Source of the DNA: Stutzerimonas zhaodongensis
GTDB lineage: Bacteria > Pseudomonadota > Gammaproteobacteria > Pseudomonadales > Pseudomonadaceae
NCBI RefSeq assembly: GCF_003696365.1
Contig: NZ_RFFM01000006.1
Span: forward strand, 147,028 to 211,027
DNA length: 64,000 nt
Direction of reading: 5' to 3'
The translations under genes were made by a program, and so were the position numbers. The notes below the pieces were generated by a model. That model saw only the letters and a list, made by a program, of their open reading frames with translations. It had not been told where the DNA came from and did not search any database. Position 1 is the stretch's first letter; every line of letters starts with the position of its first letter. This document shows positions 1-7,871 of this stretch, piece by piece.

Positions 1-1198
1 AGTGCATCTCGGCACTGCGCTCGACCAGCGCGTCGATCTCATTGCGCTGCAGCTTGAGGGGAATCGATGCAAGGCTCCGCAGTTCGACCTTGGTGTATTC
101 GTCGATCACCTGGCCAAGCGGCAGGACGAACAGGCGCGAGGGGTAAACGCCGGTCAGGCCGTCCCAGCTGGACAGCTGCACGTCGCCGACAAATGCCCGG
201 AAGGACAGCACCAGATGATGGTCCAGGTCCAGCCGACAATCCGGCCCGCGTGGTCGGCCCGGTGCGCAGATCACCAGACGCAGCATACTGTGGCCCCAGC
301 GGCTGACCCACGCATCGTTGGCTTCTGCAAAAAGGTAATCGACTTCGTAGACGCGCCCAGGATCGAGTTCGACCAGTGGGGTGCGAGCGAAATCATGACC
401 GGCGTTGAGGATTGGCAAACCGCCTTCACAGCGCTCCACGTGCGCAGGCTGCCAGCCAAAATGCTCTTGGAAGTAACGGTGCAGCGAAGGCCTCCGGCAG
501 GCGTAGCTGGGATCGAGGAGGAAGTACTCCAGGTTCACCGCGACGAATTCCAGCGGGTTGGTCAACTCATAGGCATCGGGGCTGCGCGCCTGTTGGGCGT
601 TATCGCGCTCCCGCTCGCCGCGCTGGCCAACCCGCTGAGGCCAGCCGGCAAGGTCGAGCAGGCGTGGGTCATCGCTGAGGGTGAAGCGGCGTTCGGTCTG
701 GCCGCGGCAACTGTCCGGCAGGCCAACCAGGCCTAAGCTACCGGCGCGCTGGCTGCAGAAGGCGAGCTGTTTGTGATTCTCCGGCGACCAGAGCCGGGCG
801 CGGTCATACAGATGCGAGACCTCATGGATCAGGGTCGCCAGCATTTCCTGGCGCACGGTGCCATGGGGGCGCTCGGTGCGCTGATCCGCGGCGCTGCCAT
901 CGGTCAACGCCGGTAGCAAGCGTCGGTTGAGCAGCAGCAGATTGCCGCCGGCGCTGCCGTACACATCGTGGGTCAGCCCCTCATGCCAGCGTACGCGGAT
1001 GTCACGGTCGAGCCGCTCGACCATCCGTGGCGGCAGAACGGCCATTGCCTCATCCAGCAACTGCTGGCTGGCGGCCCGCTCCGCCGGTGTCAGGTGGCGG
1101 TCATCCAGCGTCAGGCGAAGATCGGCCTGACAGAGCGTGGTGAACGAACTGAGCGCGGCGAACGCAACGGCCAGCCACCGGCCACGGAATGATTTCAC
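1..1198 (-). CDS. Lnb/DUF4105-type periplasmic protein with HExxH motif, 3' end beyond window
   Basis: The reading frame is open from a GTG at 1198 to the left edge, so the C-terminus is missing. The first ~26 residues are a signal peptide (basic start, hydrophobic core, cleavage near CQA-D), so the product is exported. An HEVSH motif in LIHEVSHLYD resembles the zinc site of gluzincin-like peptidases. Further on come a tract rich in conserved Cys and Trp and the segment VSRWGHSMLRL, typical of Lnb N-terminal periplasmic domain (DUF4105) proteins of pseudomonads. The GTG overlaps the TGA of the upstream DUF2388 gene (GTGA), suggesting translational coupling. Substrate is unknown; peptidase activity is inferred only from the HExxH motif. 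Confidence 0.75.
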   Translation of the reverse strand, partial: MKSFRGRWLAVAFAALSSFTTLCQADLRLTLDDRHLTPAERAASQQLLDEAMAVLPPRMVERLDRDIRVRWHEGLTHDVYGSAGGNLLLLNRRLLPALTDGSAADQRTERPHGTVRQEMLATLIHEVSHLYDRARLWSPENHKQLAFCSQRAGSLGLVGLPDSCRGQTERRFTLSDDPRLLDLAGWPQRVGQRGERERDNAQQARSPDAYELTNPLEFVAVNLEYFLLDPSYACRRPSLHRYFQEHFGWQPAHVERCEGGLPILNAGHDFARTPLVELDPGRVYEVDYLFAEANDAWVSRWGHSMLRLVICAPGRPRGPDCRLDLDHHLVLSFRAFVGDVQLSSWDGLTGVYPSRLFVLPLGQVIDEYTKVELRSLASIPLKLQRNEIDALVERSAEMH

Positions 1199-1515
1199 TG
1201 GGCGAGTATGGCTTCTGCGAGCGCGAGATCACTGGCCTGCTGCGCCTCCGGGAAGGCAGTGCGCAGGCTGCCGAGCGCGGCCTCCAGGCGTGCGCCGCGT
1301 AGTTCGCCGCCGCTGGCGACGAAGCCGGCGGCTTCGTCACGGGCTTCACTGACTACCTTCATGTCGCTGATGCGGCTGGTGACGTCGGAGGTGAAATTGA
1401 TACTGCGATCCAGCGCGTTGACGACGATATTGCTGGTGGCAACCAACGTCTGCGCCTGAGCGCCGCTGGCTAGTAGTGTAAGTGCGAAAGGCACGGCGAT
1501 CAGCTTGGAGTTCAT
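1195..1515 (-). CDS. DUF2388 family secreted protein, copy 1
   Basis: 106 residues beginning MNSKLIAVPF, with a signal peptide ending near AQAQ. The start at 1515 is chosen because the signal peptide begins there; a longer open frame upstream lacks a leader. The mature part carries the family signature: DEAAGFVASGGELRGARLEAAL followed by a short helix and the C-terminal SDLALAEAILAQ. DUF2388 (TIGR02448) proteins are small exported proteins found mostly in pseudomonads; no function is established. It is the third of three tandem paralogues and overlaps the downstream HExxH gene by 3 bases. Confidence 0.85.
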   Translation of the reverse strand: MNSKLIAVPFALTLLASGAQAQTLVATSNIVVNALDRSINFTSDVTSRISDMKVVSEARDEAAGFVASGGELRGARLEAALGSLRTAFPEAQQASDLALAEAILAQ

Positions 1516-1540
1516 GAGTCTTCCCAGAAAACGGAGTGGG

Positions 1541-1834
1541 TCATTGGACGAGGATTGCCCCGGCCAGTTCAAGGTCGCTCGCCACCAATTCGGGCTGCCG
1601 TTCACGCAACCAGAACAGAGCGGCTTCCAGGCGTGCCCCGCGATGGTCGCCATAGCTGGCGATGAAGCCAGCTGCGTCTTCGCGCGAGTCGAGGATGAGC
1701 TTGTTGTCGAAGGGGGCGCTGGTCACCTTGCTGGCAACATAGCTGGAGACGACGGTTCCGCCTGTCAGGCTGTCAAACGCCTGAGCGCTGTTGCAAAGGC
1801 AGCAGCTGAGGAGTGCAAGGTAAAGCGTACGCAT
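1541..1834 (-). CDS. DUF2388 family secreted protein, copy 2
   Basis: 97 residues, with a short signal peptide (MRTLYLALLSCCLCNSAQA) and then a mature part carrying the DUF2388 core: REDAAGFIASYGDHRGARLE and the ending LELAGAILVQ. It lies 25 bp upstream of copy 1 and 85 bp downstream of copy 3, all in the same direction, so the three probably form one transcript. The copies differ strongly outside the core, which points to an old duplication. Function unknown. Confidence 0.85.
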   Translation of the reverse strand: MRTLYLALLSCCLCNSAQAFDSLTGGTVVSSYVASKVTSAPFDNKLILDSREDAAGFIASYGDHRGARLEAALFWLRERQPELVASDLELAGAILVQ

Positions 1835-1919
1835 GTGAATCCTGGAGCCGAAAATCAGCCGCCAAGGCTAGCGAAACGCCAGCCTTGGAGCCAGCGCTGC
1901 GCTCACGGCGTGTCTTGCG

Positions 1920-2237
1920 TCAGATCGCCAGGATGGCACCGGCCAGTTGCAGATCGCTTGCTTCCAACTCTGGGGCTTGTGTGCGGATGTATTTCAGGGC
2001 AGCTTCCAGCTGAGCGCCGCGCGCTTCACCATTGCTGGCAACGAAGCGGGCCGCATCGTCTTTGGCATCGAGCACCAGCTTGTTGTCTCCCAGGTTCGAT
2101 GTGATGTCGGATGTACCTTCCACGGTGTTAACCAGCGAGGCGCCGATGGCGTCGATGGTGCCTGTGATACTTCCGGCCGACGCGGTTCCTGCGACAAGGC
2201 AGGCAGCGGTGGCAACTGACAACAGATACTTGTTCAT
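1920..2237 (-). CDS. DUF2388 family secreted protein, copy 3
   Basis: 105 residues starting MNKYLLSVATAACLVAGTAS, a clear signal peptide cleaved near ASA-G. The mature part has the DUF2388 core (KDDAARFVASNGEARGAQLE) and ends LQLAGAILAI. It is the first gene of the tandem triplet; GGAGAACACC precedes the ATG as a ribosome binding site. The small export-targeted fold suggests a periplasmic or secreted role, but no activity is known. Confidence 0.85.
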   Translation of the reverse strand: MNKYLLSVATAACLVAGTASAGSITGTIDAIGASLVNTVEGTSDITSNLGDNKLVLDAKDDAARFVASNGEARGAQLEAALKYIRTQAPELEASDLQLAGAILAI

Positions 2238-2344
2238 GGTGTTCTCCAGGCTAGACGCGATTTCCCGCCGATAGCCGCTATGACCCTCGGATCGGGCACG
2301 CCGTTCAGCTTACGGCGCGATGTCCATGCCTGGAAAGCGCCACG

Positions 2345-2545
2345 TCAGCGCCAGAAAGGCTTCTCCAGCTCGTGCATCCGCTCGCTTGGGCTGATGCCGA
2401 TGTCGGCCAACTGGTGCTCATCGAGTGCAGCCAGCTGCCGGCGGGTGCGCGCGCGCTGCTGCCATGCACGAATCAGTGCGGGCATATGGCGCAGCGATAG
2501 GGGGCCGAAGGTCGGGTTCGTTGTCTGAGTCAGTACGCGCTCCAT
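2345..2545 (-). CDS. DUF1127 domain protein
   Basis: 66 residues, basic, with the C-terminal YjiS-like DUF1127 pattern: RRQLAALDEHQLADIGISPS and a Trp near the end. Members are small arginine-rich proteins; some have been linked to phosphate, RNA or envelope homeostasis in alphaproteobacteria, but the role here is unknown. GGAGCGGCAA lies just upstream of the ATG as a ribosome binding site. It stands alone between the DUF2388 triplet and the NTF2-like gene. Confidence 0.8.
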   Translation of the reverse strand: MERVLTQTTNPTFGPLSLRHMPALIRAWQQRARTRRQLAALDEHQLADIGISPSERMHELEKPFWR

Positions 2546-2707
2546 TTGCCGCTCCTTCCCGCCGTTAACGGGGATGGGTTATGGGCAGATAGAGTCGCGT
2601 GCCTGACTGTAGCGATACAGTCACAGGGACTTTGAATTGTGCTGGTTCAGTTCGCCCTGATGACCATCTGTACCGCTTCGCCTACGCCCAACTGTTTGCG
2701 TTCCGGA

Positions 2708-3106
2708 TCAGGGCTTGGCAATCGATGGCGTCAGTATCCATTCGGCGCTGTCATTCCAGACGTCCATCCGCGAGATCTTGCCGTTGCGGACCTCGAAGCG
2801 ATCCAGGTAGCGATTACCGGAAAAACTGCGCCCGTCTGGCCATTCGCCGTAAAGGGTGCCGTTTGAATACACCACCGTATGGTCGTTGTGTTCGGTCCAG
2901 TCGAACTGTCCCAGTTGCTTCTTTACCCAGCGATAGCGATCAGCGTTGAACGCGGTGATTTCCGTCGCGCTGGGCATGGATCGGCCGCCGGTAAAGGTGA
3001 TGCGGACGTCCGCTGACATATAAGTAGCCGCCCGGACCGGATCCTGAGCCATGGAGGCTTCGAGAAAATCGCTAACAATCTGCACGGCTTCGTTTTCGAG
3101 TTTCAT
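2708..3106 (-). CDS. NTF2/SnoaL-like protein
   Basis: 132 residues from the ATG at 3106 (MKLENEAVQIVSDFLEA), preceded by AGAGAAA. A longer frame to 3217 is open but has no better start. The pattern of an N-terminal helix, ADVRITFTGG and paired beta strands ending in KISRMDVWNDSAEWI fits the SnoaL/NTF2-like cone fold (ketosteroid-isomerase superfamily), whose members are small enzymes or ligand-binding proteins. It is divergent from the ABC transporter operon and shares its 180-bp control region, so it may respond to the same signals. Substrate unknown. Confidence 0.75.
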   Translation of the reverse strand: MKLENEAVQIVSDFLEASMAQDPVRAATYMSADVRITFTGGRSMPSATEITAFNADRYRWVKKQLGQFDWTEHNDHTVVYSNGTLYGEWPDGRSFSGNRYLDRFEVRNGKISRMDVWNDSAEWILTPSIAKP

Positions 3107-3159
3107 GAGGTTTCTCTTGAAGAATTGAGTGTGAGGGTTGCCTGTATTCAGTGCGATGC

Positions 3160-3174
3160 GCACGAAAAGCGTGC
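3160..3174. promoter_or_regulatory. Candidate NtrC (NRI) binding site
   Basis: GCACGAAAAGCGTGC is a perfect GCAC-N7-GTGC inverted repeat, the core of the enterobacterial/pseudomonad NtrC site. It lies about 80 bp upstream of the predicted start of transcription from the sigma-54 promoter at 3228. The match is by eye; function is inferred. Confidence 0.45.
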
Positions 3175-3227
3175 GTCGACCTGGCGTGGTATCAGCTAAG
3201 CCCTTGATTTCAGACACCTGATACTGG

Positions 3228-3243
3228 TGGCACCTACTTTGCT
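3228..3243 (+). promoter_or_regulatory. Sigma-54 (-24/-12) promoter of the ABC transporter operon
   Basis: TGGCACCTACTTTGCT matches the RpoN consensus TGGCACNNNNNTTGCW at every fixed position, with GG and GC separated by exactly 10 bp. Transcription should start near 3254, about 30 bp ahead of the substrate-binding protein gene at 3286. Use of RpoN plus the nearby NtrC-like repeat suggests nitrogen control. Confidence 0.75.
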
Positions 3244-3249
3244 AGCAAA
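3238..3249. promoter_or_regulatory. Operator-like palindrome overlapping the -12 element
   Basis: TTTGCTAGCAAA is a perfect 12-bp palindrome that covers the -12 box of the sigma-54 promoter, a repressor-like position. Related sequences precede the GGT gene and the GntR-family regulator gene in the same cluster, so this is a candidate operator of that regulator. Confidence 0.45.
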
Positions 3250-3258
3250 CTTCGTACA

Positions 3259-3270
3259 AATGCTAGCTAT
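3259..3270. promoter_or_regulatory. Second operator-like copy
   Basis: AATGCTAGCTAT shares the TGCTAGC core with the palindrome at 3238. The two centres are 21 bp apart, two turns of helix, as expected for side-by-side binding of a dimeric regulator. Confidence 0.4.
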
Positions 3271-3285
3271 CAGGAGTGTCGCCTC

Positions 3286-4470
3286 ATGTTCCAGCTTTCA
3301 AGAATTCTTCGCCAGTGGCCGAAAGCGGCCGTCGCCGGTGCCCTTGGCCTGCTATTGCATGCACCGGCTCAGGCCGAGGACCCCATCAAGATTGGCTTGG
3401 TCGCGGCGTTGTCCGGACAGTCGGCCAAGTCTGGCGAGGCGCTGAGTCGCGGTTTGAACGTGGCCATTGATGAGCTAAATGCGTCCGGGGGCATTCTGGG
3501 GCGGCCGGTCGAGCTGATTCGCCGAGACGATGAAAGCAACCCCGCCAAAGGCATGTTGGCGGCGCGAGAGCTTATACAACGGGAAAAGGTTTCCGTACTT
3601 TTCGGAGGCTTGGATACGCCGGTTTCCCTGGCCATCGTGCCCCTGGCGAATCAGCTCAAGGTGCCCTTCATGGGCGTCTGGGCGGCTGGCACCGGCATCA
3701 CTCGCAACGGCGCGGCAGACAACTACGTCTTCCGCGTTTCCGCAGTTGATGAATTGGTTGACGAGGCGCTGGTGGAGTACGGCGTGAAGCAGAAGGGCAT
3801 GCAGAAGCCGGGCATGATCCTGGTCAACAATCCCTGGGGTGAGTCGAACGAGGCCGGGTTTCGGGTCGCGCTGGAAAAGCGCGCCATGCCTAATGCCGGT
3901 GTCGAGCGGATCGAGGACAGCGACCTTGACGTGGTGCCACAACTTACGCGGTTGAAGAGCGCTGGAGCAGATGCGCTGCTGATGGTAGGCAATGTCGGTC
4001 CGTCCGCACAGGTCGTGAAGTCCCTGGACCGCATGAACTGGGACGTTCCGGTGATTTCCCACTGGGGGCCGGCCGGCGGTCGCTTCAGCGAGTTGGCCGG
4101 CCCTAATGCGAGTCGCGTGCATTTCATCCAGACCTACGTCTTCGACGAGCAGAACAGCGCCAAGGGTGACGCCGTGCTGGCCGCCTTGAAGAAGCGCTAT
4201 CCGGAGATCAAATCGCTCGCTGACGTCACTCCTGCTGTGGGCATCGCCAATGCCTATGACGGTATGCATCTGGCTGCTCTGGCAATCGAAAAGGCAGGCT
4301 CCGTGAAGGGTAGTGAGGTGCGCGATGGCTTCTACGCCATTGAGCAGTACGACGGACTGATCAAGCAATACAGCAAGCCGTTCTCGGCGGACAAGCATGA
4401 CGCGCTGGGCCCGGATGACTACCTGTTCACGCACTTTGTCGATGGCCAGATCGTGCCCCTGAACCCCTGA
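3286..4470 (+). CDS. ABC transporter substrate-binding protein (Peripla_BP_6, amino acid/amide type)
   Basis: 394 residues. A signal peptide ends at AQA-ED near residue 31, then the mature protein begins IKIGLVAALSGQSAKSGEAL, the hallmark of the Leu/Ile/Val- and urea/amide-binding type I periplasmic proteins. The start is supported by AGGAG at 3272, 9 bp before the ATG. It should bind the imported nitrogen compound in the periplasm and deliver it to the permeases encoded next. It is the first gene of the operon behind the sigma-54 promoter. Ligand identity cannot be read from sequence; the amidohydrolase in the operon suggests an amide, ureide or cyclic nitrogen compound. Confidence 0.9.
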   Translation: MFQLSRILRQWPKAAVAGALGLLLHAPAQAEDPIKIGLVAALSGQSAKSGEALSRGLNVAIDELNASGGILGRPVELIRRDDESNPAKGMLAARELIQREKVSVLFGGLDTPVSLAIVPLANQLKVPFMGVWAAGTGITRNGAADNYVFRVSAVDELVDEALVEYGVKQKGMQKPGMILVNNPWGESNEAGFRVALEKRAMPNAGVERIEDSDLDVVPQLTRLKSAGADALLMVGNVGPSAQVVKSLDRMNWDVPVISHWGPAGGRFSELAGPNASRVHFIQTYVFDEQNSAKGDAVLAALKKRYPEIKSLADVTPAVGIANAYDGMHLAALAIEKAGSVKGSEVRDGFYAIEQYDGLIKQYSKPFSADKHDALGPDDYLFTHFVDGQIVPLNP

Positions 4471-4477
4471 CCTAGCC

Positions 4478-4501
4478 AGCCGCTTCGCAACCGGAGCGGC
4501 T
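4478..4501 (+). promoter_or_regulatory. Intercistronic stem-loop before the permease gene
   Basis: AGCCGCT and AGCGGCT can pair around a 10-base loop directly after the binding-protein stop codon and just before the AAGGAG of the permease gene. Such hairpins often stabilise the upstream mRNA or reduce read-through, giving more binding protein than permease. No U-tract follows at once, so it is not a full terminator. Confidence 0.4.
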
Positions 4502-4518
4502 ACAAGGAGCTTTTTCTC

Positions 4519-5388
4519 ATGATTACTGCCGCCATCGTCACCGGTCTTGGGCTGGGCAGCATGTATGCCTTGCTGGCGCTGGGTTTTCACATCACATATG
4601 TGGTGTCACGAACCGTCAATTTTGCCCAGGGCAGCGCCATGATGGTGGGTGCGGTGCTGGGTTACAGCCTCCATATCACCTGGGGCTGGCCGCTTTGGCT
4701 GGCCATTCCGATGACGCTTGCACTGTGTGCGCTCTACGGTCTGGCGGTAGAGCGCTTTCTAGTTCGGCCCTTTCACTCGCGAGGTTCCGAGGCCTGGCTG
4801 ATGGCAACGGTGGCGGCAGGGATCCTCGTCGACAACCTGGCCATGTTCACCTTCGGCAAGGAACCAAGGCAGTTCACCTCAGAGCTGGCCACCACTAGCG
4901 TTGCGCTGTTTGGTTCGAACATTTCTCTGCTGCAGATGCTGATTCCGCTGGTTGGCGCCAGTATCGCCCTGGCGTTGTTGCTGGTGCGGCGCTACACGCG
5001 CCTGGGCAAGGTGCTGGAAGCCTGCGTGCAGAATCCCGCCGCTGCCAGACTGATGGGCATCAGGGTCAATCGCGTGGTGGCGATCTCCTTTGCCGTCTCG
5101 GCGGTATTCGCCGCGGTGGCCGGCCTGCTTATCGCCCCGCTGTTCAACGTGAGCGCTGAGATGGGCACGCTGTTCGGCCTCAAGGCCTTTGCAGTGGCCA
5201 TCCTCGGTGGCATCGCCAGCGCCAGTGGGGTGTTTGCCGCCGGCCTGTTGTTTGGTTTGGTGGAGGCGGTGGTAACGCTCTACTTCGGCTCGGCCTTCAC
5301 CCAGCTGTTCACCTTCGCCCTGGTCATTCTGGCCCTGGCCATTCGGCCAAACGGCTTGTTCGGCAGCAAGACACTGGTGAAAGTATGA
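4519..5388 (+). CDS. Branched-chain amino acid/amide-type ABC permease (LivH-like)
   Basis: 289 residues with about eight hydrophobic segments and the LivH-family layout: N-terminal GLGLGSMYALLALGFHITY, a central EAA-like loop with ACVQNPAAARLMGI, and the late segment KAFAVAILGGIASASG. It forms one half of the membrane channel; the partner half is the N-terminal part of the next gene. AAGGAG lies 9 bp before the ATG. Its stop overlaps the start of the next gene (ATGA), indicating coupled translation. Confidence 0.92.
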   Translation: MITAAIVTGLGLGSMYALLALGFHITYVVSRTVNFAQGSAMMVGAVLGYSLHITWGWPLWLAIPMTLALCALYGLAVERFLVRPFHSRGSEAWLMATVAAGILVDNLAMFTFGKEPRQFTSELATTSVALFGSNISLLQMLIPLVGASIALALLLVRRYTRLGKVLEACVQNPAAARLMGIRVNRVVAISFAVSAVFAAVAGLLIAPLFNVSAEMGTLFGLKAFAVAILGGIASASGVFAAGLLFGLVEAVVTLYFGSAFTQLFTFALVILALAIRPNGLFGSKTLVKV

Positions 5389-7871
5389 AAACTTCGATTC
5401 TCGCACCCGCTGGCATCGCCCTGCTCGCAGTTGCCGGCACGGCTATTTCGCTGATGCTCGACAGCTATTCGCTGTTGGTCTTCAGCTTCTTTGCACTCAC
5501 TTTAGTAGTGGGTGTCGGGCTCAATATCCTGATCGGCCTCAGCGGACAGATCTCCTTCGGTCATATCGCCTTCTATGCCATCGGCGCGTATGCCTCGGCC
5601 CTGCTTACCATGGCCGGGTTGCCGCTGGCGCCGGCCATGGTGCTGGCGGCGCTGCTGTGCGGAGCCGTTGGCGCGCTGCTGGCGATTCCGGCACTGCGCG
5701 TCAGCGGGCCGTATCTGGCGATGATTACCATCGCCTTTGCTCTGGTAGTCCACCACGGTCTGGTCGAATGGCGCGGGCTAACGGGCGGGGCCAATGGCCT
5801 GATGGGCATCCCCATGCCCGCGGTAGGCGCGATGGATCCGAGCGTGGTGATGGCTCTGGTTGCCACGGTCATGATGATCGCTGCACTGGCTTTCTATCAG
5901 CGGTTGCGCCAGAGCGGCTGGGGCACTGCGATGCGAGCGGTCAAGGCATCCGAGATTGCCGCTCGCTCCCTGGGCTTCAACCCGGTACAAACCAAGACCC
6001 TGGCGTTTGCGCTGTCGGCTTCACTCACCGGGTTCGCCGGGGCACTGGTGGCCCCCTTGATGATGTTCATCAACCCGGCGTCCTTTCCCTTTTCCCAGTC
6101 GATCCTCTTCGTGCTGGCTGTCATCGTCGGGGGTGCCGGCACCTTGTTCGGGCCGTTGCTTGGCGCCCTGTTGATCGTATTGTTGCCGGAACTGCTGGCT
6201 GACTTCGCAGAGTATCGGCTGCTGATGTTCTCGGCATTGCTGCTGGCGGTGCTCTGGATCGCTCCTCGCGGTGTGCTTGGCAGCCTTGCCCGGCTCTGGC
6301 TACGCCCGACCACCCAGCATCCCCCGGCTGTGGCTGACCAGGCGAGGCTCGCGGCCTTCTTTGGCGAGAAGAGTCAGGATGTGGGGCTCGAGGTTGCGGA
6401 CATCAGTATCGGTTTCGGCGGTGTCCAGGCCGCAGACCAGGTGAGCCTTAAGGCACTGCCGGGAAGCATCACCAGCATCATCGGGCCCAACGGAGCGGGC
6501 AAGACCACGGTGCTCAACATGATCAGCGGCTTCTACACACCGGACAGTGGCAGCATTCGGTTGGGCGAGGTGGTTTCCGGTTTGCCGTCGTGGAAAATCG
6601 CTCGCGCCGGGATTGCCCGGACCTACCAGACCACCCAGCTGTTCGGAGAGCTGACGGTGCTGGAGAACATACTCGCCGGGCTGCAAAAGGGCCGCCTCGG
6701 CGGAATTTTCCGGCGGCCGAGTGAGGATGAACGAGAACTGGCGCTGCATCTGCTGGCGCTGGTTGGCTACCGCGGCTCGGTCAACACGCCAGCTGAAGAT
6801 CTTCCGCATGTGGATCGACGACTCGTGGAAATCGCCCGAGCGCTCGCGTCGCGCCCGGCGGTGCTACTGCTGGACGAACCAGCCGCCGGTCTCGGGCGCG
6901 GTGACACCGATAGCCTGGCCACTCTCTTCAAGGTGTTGGCGGGCTTCAATATCGCGGTGATCCTGGTCGAGCACGACATGGCCCTTGTGATGGCTGTTTC
7001 CGAACACATTCTGGTGCTGGACGCCGGCAAACCGATCGCTTCGGGCACGCCCGAAGAGGTTCGCGGCAATCCGCGCGTGGTGGCAGCCTACCTCGGAGGC
7101 ACCAGTTATGAGGCGTCACCTCGGCAGACGCCGTGGGCGGGCTCACGAGATGCGCGTCTGTTCATCAAGGATCTGGTAGTCGATTACGGCGCGGCACCGG
7201 TGGTCGAAGGCGTCAATCTGGTGGTCAATCCCGGCGAGCTGATCGCAATCCTCGGTGCCAATGGCGCCGGCAAGTCGAGCATTCTCAAATGTCTGGCCGG
7301 CCTTCATACGGCGACCTCGGGCACGATTCTGCTGGATAACGAAAACATCGAGCACGTGGATGCCAGCGCCATTGCGGCGCGAGGTCTGGCGCTGGTACCG
7401 GAAGGGCGCCAGGTGTTCGCCCAGCTCAGCGTGCGGGACAACCTCCTGTTGGGCGGCTATTCACGCACCGAGGCGTTCGATGCCGAGGCGGAGATCGAAG
7501 CCATACTCAAGCGCTTCCCACGTCTGCGCGATCGCATCGACAGCCCGGCGGGGCTGCTCTCCGGCGGCGAGCAGCAGATGGTTGCAGTGGGCCGCGGACT
7601 GATGGCCAAACCGAAAATCCTGCTGCTCGACGAGCCGTCTCTAGGCCTTTCGCCCGCAATGATCGGTGAGCTCTATGACGCGCTTGCGGCTTTGCGGGAC
7701 GAAGGTGTGACATTGCTGCTGGTCGACCAGATGGCCAACCTGGCCTTGCAGATCGCCGATCGTGCCTATGTGCTGGAGACCGGCCGGATCGTCAAATCCG
7801 GTACGGCCGAGCAGCTACGCGGTGATCGCGAGTTGGAAGCCGCCTACCTCGGCCATGGGGCCGCGGCATGA
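5385..7871 (+). CDS. Three-domain ABC transporter fusion: LivM-like permease + LivG-like ATPase + LivF-like ATPase
   Basis: 828 residues in one uninterrupted frame. Residues ~1-310 are a LivM-type permease (LSGQISFGHIAFYAIGAYAS; hydrophobic segments to ~305). Residues ~330-575 are a LivG-type ATPase with Walker A GPNGAGKT near 366 and Walker B LLLDEPAAGL. Residues ~590-825 are a LivF-type ATPase with Walker A GANGAGKS near 623, signature LSGGEQQ and LLLDEPSLGL. In the first ATPase the usual LivG signature (L-x-Y-G-D-Q-R) reads LPHVDRR, losing the conserved glycine. With the LivH-like protein, this single chain supplies the rest of the transporter. It overlaps both neighbours by 4 bases. Confidence 0.93.
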   Translation: MKTSILAPAGIALLAVAGTAISLMLDSYSLLVFSFFALTLVVGVGLNILIGLSGQISFGHIAFYAIGAYASALLTMAGLPLAPAMVLAALLCGAVGALLAIPALRVSGPYLAMITIAFALVVHHGLVEWRGLTGGANGLMGIPMPAVGAMDPSVVMALVATVMMIAALAFYQRLRQSGWGTAMRAVKASEIAARSLGFNPVQTKTLAFALSASLTGFAGALVAPLMMFINPASFPFSQSILFVLAVIVGGAGTLFGPLLGALLIVLLPELLADFAEYRLLMFSALLLAVLWIAPRGVLGSLARLWLRPTTQHPPAVADQARLAAFFGEKSQDVGLEVADISIGFGGVQAADQVSLKALPGSITSIIGPNGAGKTTVLNMISGFYTPDSGSIRLGEVVSGLPSWKIARAGIARTYQTTQLFGELTVLENILAGLQKGRLGGIFRRPSEDERELALHLLALVGYRGSVNTPAEDLPHVDRRLVEIARALASRPAVLLLDEPAAGLGRGDTDSLATLFKVLAGFNIAVILVEHDMALVMAVSEHILVLDAGKPIASGTPEEVRGNPRVVAAYLGGTSYEASPRQTPWAGSRDARLFIKDLVVDYGAAPVVEGVNLVVNPGELIAILGANGAGKSSILKCLAGLHTATSGTILLDNENIEHVDASAIAARGLALVPEGRQVFAQLSVRDNLLLGGYSRTEAFDAEAEIEAILKRFPRLRDRIDSPAGLLSGGEQQMVAVGRGLMAKPKILLLDEPSLGLSPAMIGELYDALAALRDEGVTLLLVDQMANLALQIADRAYVLETGRIVKSGTAEQLRGDRELEAAYLGHGAAA

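Noticed and set aside
2..736. 244-codon plus-strand open frame
   Set aside because: It is antisense to the HExxH/Lnb-type gene, whose minus-strand frame has a signal peptide and recognisable motifs; the plus frame has neither.
3475..4590. 371-codon minus-strand open frame
   Set aside because: Antisense to the substrate-binding protein gene; His/Gln/Arg-rich composition typical of a shadow frame in high-GC DNA.
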